A stretch of DNA of 64,000 nt. It comes from Sipunculus nudus (lineage: Eukaryota; Annelida; Sipuncula; Golfingiida; Sipunculidae). The notes below the pieces were generated by a model. That model did no database searches. It saw only the letters and a program-made list of their open reading frames with translations, and was not told the DNA's origin. The position numbers were made by a program, and so were the translations under genes. Numbering within the stretch: position 1 is the first letter of the stretch; every line of letters begins with the position of its first letter. Positions 59,030-64,000 of the stretch are shown here, in pieces. The DNA is taken from positions 64,426,159 to 64,490,158 of the forward strand of contig CM049313.1 in the NCBI GenBank assembly GCA_026874595.1, read 5' to 3'.

Positions 59030-60600
59030 ATGTATCTTGTAACATGTTTGATGCAGATTTTGCTGCAGCTTTTGACTCAACTTATCACACATTTATAAGT
59101 GATTTAGTGATTGTTATATATCATGGATAAAGACTATGTATACTAATTTATTGAGTGGAATTTTAAATAATGGAGAGACAAGTCGTTATTTCTAGAAGAA
59201 AGGGGCACTCGCCAAGATGATCCAATGGCTTGTTATCTGTTCATGTTTGTACTGGAAATTTTAGCACGGTAAATTCGTACCAACAGATATATTAGAGGAA
59301 TTACTAAATATATGTCATCCGTTGAACATAAAATGTGTATGTTTGCTGACGAGTCATTTTTCTTCCTTCACAATGTTTATTCTTTTAAAGAGTTAGTGAA
59401 AGTTTTAAGTGCTTTTCACATTTTACTTCTTTTGAGGTAACTATGAAAAATCAGAGGCGGCATGGCTTTGCAGGTATAAATATCATCAGAACAAGTCAAT
59501 AAAATTTAAATAGGTTAATTTACATGCAAATATCATTTGAAATTTAGGTATAAACTTTTCTTATGACTCTGACATACATGTAGTTATGGAAAACAATTTC
59601 ACCAGACTAAAGGAAAAAAAATAAATGAAATACTCAATTTTTGGCACCAATGCTCATTGACAGTTTTTTTTTTATAAAATTGAAGTTGTTCGGTCTCTTA
59701 TTATATCAAACACTTTATATGTAACAAACGTGTGAACCAGCTAAAGATTTTATTGATTTTATACAAAAAGCAGTAAATAAATTTATATGGAATTGTAAAA
59801 AAAGATAAGGTGAAGGTTAACACTGCAATTAGTCCAGACAGTACAGGTTGTCTAAATCTACCAAATGTTATATTAATGATAAAAGTTCAGAAAGTTTTAT
59901 GGATGAAAAAGCTTATTCTTGAACAAGGAAATCCATGGAATAAATTGGTAACAAAACATCTGGAAAAAAACTGGGTTGTTACTTTCATAAGAACGAATTT
60001 TGACGTAACTATAATTCCAAAATTGTACCAATTTCTATAAAAACTGCTTGATGTCATGGGCTGATGTGTTAATATGTACACCTGAGAACACGGCTGAAGT
60101 TATATCCCAGCCATTATGGAAAAATAAATTGTTGAAAATTGGTTAAAAAGTCTGTATTTTATAACAAACTCTCTTCTTTAGGCAAAAGTTTTATAGGAGA
60201 CCTAATGAAAACTAAAATTGTAATTTACAAGAATATTGTATTTATCAATAACGTATCATATGAAATTACACAGTTATGTTAAAAATTAATGTATAAGAAA
60301 TGCATAGATGACATTGCTAGTATCAGAAGTAATAAATGGGATGAAAACTGGACCGATACATCAGAGAATTCCGGTATAAAATCTTAAATAATTATTTACC
60401 AGTCAATGCCCAGCTGTTTAAATGGAAACTGATAGGAAGTGACAGATGTGATTATTGTTTTGTTATAAAGGAATCCTTATTATTCCACCCATTTTGTCAA
60501 TGTATTATTACAAAGAATTTATATCTTAAAACATTTGATTGGCTGAAACAAGTTGAAATATATATGCTAAAATTCAAATAAAATGCTATCAAATTTTGAG
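59030..60600 (+). pseudogene. LINE-4: reverse transcriptase remnant, 5'-truncated
   Basis: In several frames the segment gives RT pieces: DADFAAAFDST (motif A, near 59050), then a GTRQDDPMACYLFMFVLEIL-like stretch (59205-59265), MCMFADESFFFL (ADD box with the second Asp changed to Glu, near 59340) and GCLNLPNVILMIKVQKVLW (59840-59900). FKWKLIGSDRCDYCF, a C-terminal finger piece, is near 60420. The order matches non-LTR ORF2 proteins of the Tx1 type. The copy begins directly after an AT microsatellite. Many stops and shifts make it non-functional. Confidence 0.7.
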
Positions 60601-60744
60601 TATTGTCTATTACTGACAGCAGAATTATGTTAACAATATTATTTTATTGTATAAACTCACTATTTATAAAGGAAAAGAATGCAAACGTGAAACAGATCTT
60701 TTTACGAAGAATAAGTCTCCATTACTCTCTCTTCAAAAAGAGGA

Positions 60745-61145
60745 AAAAATGTGGTTGGCTTCATATTCGCGATTTCTCCATTTTGAATGTTTCACGAGGG
60801 TTTCATTTTCGCGATCTCACCAGAACCTATATTATATATCTGGTAGTGCCATACCTGTGTGTATTATAAAATGAGAATGAGTCATGAGTTTGTGATATTC
60901 AACTCATATAACGATGGTTCCGTACACCCAGCACCGGTAGTTAAGTTCAAATTTAAGGTAACGTAATTTATTTTAACATTTCTCACTGTTCTAACCTATT
61001 CTCATACAAGTATTGGTTTCACTGAATAAGATGCATATACTCAATGGGCCAATTATTCCCGATGGTTTCATTTTCGTGATTATTTCCCATTCGCGAATAT
61101 CACGAAATTAAAACCCTCGCGAACAAAAAGGCAACCACAGTATAT
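60745..61145. repeat. Imperfect inverted-repeat element with TCGCGA motifs
   Basis: The left arm (60747-60820: TGTGGTTGGCTTCATATTCGCGA and following CACGAGGGTTTCATTTTCGCGA) resembles the inverse of the right arm (about 61055-61143: TCGCGAATATCACGAAAT, AAAACCCTCGCGAAC, GGCAACCACAGTATA). It could be a MITE with long, diverged terminal inverted repeats. The CpG motifs stand out in AT-rich DNA. Confidence 0.45.
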
Positions 61146-61530
61146 CATTGCTCAAAAGAAAGGTAAAATAGGATTTCATATTAAAAAGTGGAATCAGTTA
61201 ATGCCTCGCATGAGGTAATCAGAATGAAGAAACAAAAGAAAAATAAACCCCCCCCCCCCCTTACTATAAACAATCTCTGATTTCTATAAATATCAATTAA
61301 ATATGTATGCATTGGAATGTTAACTGTCATGATTGACATTTGTGTATGTCTAAACTTATCCTGGTTAATGTTGTTATGAGGAAATTCAAAGCAGATAGAA
61401 GCTGGTATATGAGATATCTACATATATTTCCTCATGCTATTGTGTATTTGAAATTGTTCGCGATTGTTTGTAATTCAATGTAAAAGTGTTGATATTTTTG
61501 TGATATGTATAAATGCCATACAGAATTGAG
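61146..61530. other. Unassigned non-coding sequence
   Basis: It has a poly-C run near 61249-61260; nothing else was recognised. Confidence 0.3.
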
Positions 61531-61839
61531 AAAAAAGTCTTATTTTCTCTCATTTTATTCCCTTTAGCTCTCATCCTTTCTTTTTTTTCTCTCTCAACTT
61601 TTTCTTATTTTATTCCCGTTCTCTCTCTATCTTGTTGTTCTCTCTCTGTTTCTTGCAAGTTTAATTCTCATTCTCTTTCATTCTTTCTTTTTTCTATCTC
61701 AAATCTGTCTAAATCTCTCGTTTCATTTCAAATCCCTCTCATTCTCTCTTTTATTCATACAAGTTTTATTCTCATTCTCTCTCACATTATTTCTCATTCT
61801 CGCCCTCGTTTTATTCATAATTATCTCTCTTGCTTTCTT

Positions 61840-61889
<50 letters not shown>

Positions 61890-62600
61890 GTCTTTATGAT
61901 TTTCTCTTTCTATTCCCATCTCTCTTTCTTTTTCTCTCTTTTGTTCTTACAAGTTTATTCTCTTACTTTGTCACATTATATCTCATTCTCGACGTTATTT
62001 TATTGTCATTTTCTACCATTCTTTCTTATTCTCTGTCAATTATTCTTTTAACACTTTTCTTTTTCACTCTCTCTCTCTCTCTTAGTTCTTTCTTATTCTC
62101 CTTTTCTATTCCCGTTCTCTCTGATTCTCTCTTACATCCTTACAAGTTTTATTCTCTTGTTGTGTCACATTCTTTCTCATTCTTGACCTTATTTAATTAC
62201 CATTTTCTCTCATTCTTTCTCATTTTCCCTGTCATATTTTTCATTTTACTCATTTTACCCCCCCCCCCCCTCTTTCTTATTTTCTTGTTTTGATTCGCTC
62301 TGTCTGATTTTGTTTCATTTTTTTATCTCATTTGATTCTATTTCCCCCAATCTATCGTTTTCTCTCTCTCTGAATTCATTCCAATTCTCTCATTCTATTC
62401 TTATTCTGTCTCTCTTTCATTCTTATTCTCTTATTCTTACAAATTTTCTTTCACTTTGCTCACATTCTCTTTGCCCCAACCATTCTTTCTCAAACATCTC
62501 CCTCACTCTTTCCCATTTTTCTCTTTCATTCTCCTTTCTCACATATTTTTTCTCACTATTCTTTCTCACTGCCTCTCGGTTTCACTTGATTTCATATAAC
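61531..62600. repeat. 1.1-kb pyrimidine-rich satellite tract
   Basis: The same type of TCTCATTC/TTTCTCTC sequence as at 44.5 and 57.1 kb, with a pure CT run at about 61842-61887. A block (TCCCGTTCTCTCT... CTTACAAGTTTTATTCTC) recurs with variation at about 61900 and 62110. All three tracts have their pyrimidines on the same strand. Confidence 0.9.
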
Positions 62601-63082
62601 AAGAAACATAATTACTTTTTTTATAAAACAATAAAGTAACAATGAGTTAAAACAGTAACAGTGATGTGCGTGTATGTATGAGTGTTCCCTGTCTACGACA
62701 GAGTGACGACTGCTGGCCTGTGCCTTCATATTCAATTAGGTATCAAGCATATGTCATGTCAGAACGTGTGAGCTAGCTCTCTCTCTCGCTCTCGGTTGAT
62801 TTTAACTATAATATTATCTTTACATATCCTCAAGCAAACCCGATGCGTATGTCAGTTGGTGAACGCTAATGTATGCATGTGTAGCTGCTCATGGCACTGT
62901 ACGAAATAACAGTAAATATGACTTTATGGTCTCTGACTGACTAAGTAGTATGATTGTCACAAGAATTAGTAACACGATCTGTGGTATCATTCGTGTGTGC
63001 AGTCTTCGCCACCCATTCAGACAAGGCGCACCAGCTGGCGATAGCAGCGCCGTCTGGTGACTGGTGGTAGCACTTCTCCGGA
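62601..63082 (-). other. Probable 3'UTR and downstream flank of gene P
   Basis: Below the TAG at 63083-63085 on the minus strand the sequence aligns for at least 30 bp with the same position in gene Q, consistent with 3'UTR. A second minus frame stays open here to 62941, but Q has stops in the same frame, so it is not taken as coding. Confidence 0.35.
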
Positions 63083-63109
63083 CTAAACTTCCAGGTGCTT
63101 TGGAAAAGG
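63083..63109 (-). CDS. Gene P, terminal coding exon (nine codons including stop)
   Basis: A strong acceptor (TTATCTCTTTTCAG) precedes 63109 on the minus strand. The upstream P exon ends in phase 0, so the exon reads PFPKHLEV-stop. Gene Q reads NFPKQD-stop at the matching place. The conserved FPK and short end in both copies support the phase. Confidence 0.45.
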   Translation of the reverse strand, partial: PFPKHLEV

Positions 63110-63649
63110 CTGAAAAGAGATAACACGAGCTACACAATCAAATACATCTTAGAGGTTGCATTAACTCCTTCGTATATAACGTATTGCTTTATTCATCAAA
63201 GTTTTATCATATAAAATGGTGGCTCGTGGAAAATAAAGACTGTATCATTAGAAACATATCTGAGAGGAACAATTCCAATTTACACAAGATTGCGTGCATG
63301 AGCCGCACTCATGAACAGAAGTACACATTATCTATATTGAATATTATAAACATTATAATTTTATATCGAATGAACATATTATTCTATAACTAGGCATATC
63401 AATTACCACACAATAATTTATCAATTGTCACGTCTACCGAAGAGGTTATGTTCTCAACCACTGACAACCAGGTCTGTTTGATTATTTTGTATTTTTGCCG
63501 TTTGATATTGACCAAGGCTTTGGAAAATGGAAGTACATCAAAAACACAATTATATTTATGGAGCAGGTGGCTTATTTCGTCTTGACAGAGGCGACCTCTC
63601 TAACGAGTGTTTTACCATTTACAATTTACAATTCGTACTCTTTTCATAC
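63110..63649 (-). other. Putative last intron of gene P
   Basis: The donor GTATGA is just below 63650 and the acceptor CAG is at 63110-63112. Length is about 540 bp, AT-rich, with no repeat recognised. Confidence 0.45.
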
Positions 63650-64000
63650 CTGTCCTGGTAACTTGGGGACGGTCACATCACCATCGGGCCGGTGTGAATA
63701 CATCAACCCAGCTCCAGGCTTCCAGAGCGGTTTACTTTTTGATACCGTTTGATCAGCCTCTACACGGTCATGTTGCTTGGATGACGTCATCACGGCTCTG
63801 GGACGACGTAGCGGTTTTCGTTTTGGTACTCTGACGTCACCACGTGGAAATTGCTTGAAAGAATCGCAGATCGGGGGTACTCTATCGTTCAGGTTTAATG
63901 CGTTAATTTGCTGACAGGTGTCGGCCACTGACTCGCGTTCTGACCGACGCTGACATTTTGAGTTTGATACGTCTGACGAAAACTCTTTGAATGTGCCCTC
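63650..64000 (-). CDS. Gene P, unrecognised protein, partial exon continuing past the window edge
   Basis: On the minus strand the frame is open for all 117 codons from the window edge to a strong donor CAG|GTATGA at 63650. The peptide is basic and probably disordered: KCQRRSERESVADTCQQ, RVPPICDSFKQFPRGD, VRVPKRKPLRRPRAVMTSSK, then KSKPLWKPGAGLMYSHRPDG and DVTVPKLPGQ. The motif V.VPK.KPL/VTVPK appears two or three times. It parallels the end of the large Q exon at 50640-51568 (RAVLMCSKQ, VDVTVTKRKPL). P and Q therefore look like tandem paralogues in the same orientation about 12-13 kb apart. Function is unknown. Confidence 0.55.

Noticed and set aside
62941-63109. A longer reading of gene P's last exon (AAIASWCALSEWVAKTA, to TAG at 62941)
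   Set aside because: It needs a phase that does not fit the upstream donor, and the aligned gene Q sequence has stops in that frame.
1-64000. tRNA, rRNA, snRNA genes
   Set aside because: Box A/B pairs, cloverleaf-like stems and conserved rRNA segments were looked for by eye and none was convincing. A tRNAscan or Rfam run would be decisive.

Overview
The window is eukaryotic and gene-poor: AT-rich, with spliced genes, long introns, microsatellites and densely nested transposons. The repeat style (AGCT-hairpin repeats followed by GTCCGTCC runs, Tx1-like non-LTR retrotransposons, short Helitron-like elements) suggests a mollusc, most likely a bivalve. That placement is inference; no marker gene fixes the species.

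Host genes. (1) The 3' part of an RPRD2-like gene on the plus strand: a penultimate exon near 6795-6926, the last coding exon 8341-10007 and a 3'UTR to about 11.2 kb. RPRD2-type proteins bind the CTD of RNA polymerase II; the N-terminal CTD-interacting domain is not in the window. (2) Two related, unrecognised genes in tandem on the minus strand. Their last two exons match each other: copy Q at 50640-51568 plus 47145-47165, copy P at 63650-64000 plus 63083-63109. Q carries a frame break. (3) A possible single exon of a cysteine-containing extracellular protein at 46732-46896 on the plus strand.

Mobile DNA. LINE-1 (28246-34145) is a full-length APE/RT non-LTR element flanked by 15-bp target-site duplications. 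Its ORF1 joins two zinc knuckles to a complete-looking NADAR (YbiA-like ADP-ribose N-glycosidase) domain and ends in a PCNA-box-like tail. Its ORF2 contains a nearly perfect 515-bp tandem duplication and several frameshifts. LINE-2 (35365-40501) is a decayed relative with the same zinc-knuckle arrangement but no NADAR domain. LINE-3 (about 19.6-22.15 kb, minus) and LINE-4 (59.0-60.6 kb, plus) are remnants.

A roughly 2.6-kb non-coding repeat, here called family A, occurs at about 600-3850, 14086-16680, part of 16.7-17.9 kb, and 18808-24835. The last copy is split by LINE-3 and by a Helitron-like element (22293-23438) whose insertion point can be read against intact family A copies. Several Helitron-like families carry roughly 275-300-bp tandem units containing the perfect palindrome GGTGGCGCCACC.

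The right third holds kilobase-scale pyrimidine tracts (44.5-46.0, 57.1-58.95 and 61.5-62.6 kb), a 156-bp minisatellite (55.4-56.1 kb) and long AT and CT microsatellites.

The most interesting item is the NADAR domain in a retrotransposon ORF1. It suggests that the element carries an enzyme that removes ADP-ribose from nucleic acid or a related substrate during retrotransposition or in conflict with host ADP-ribosylation.
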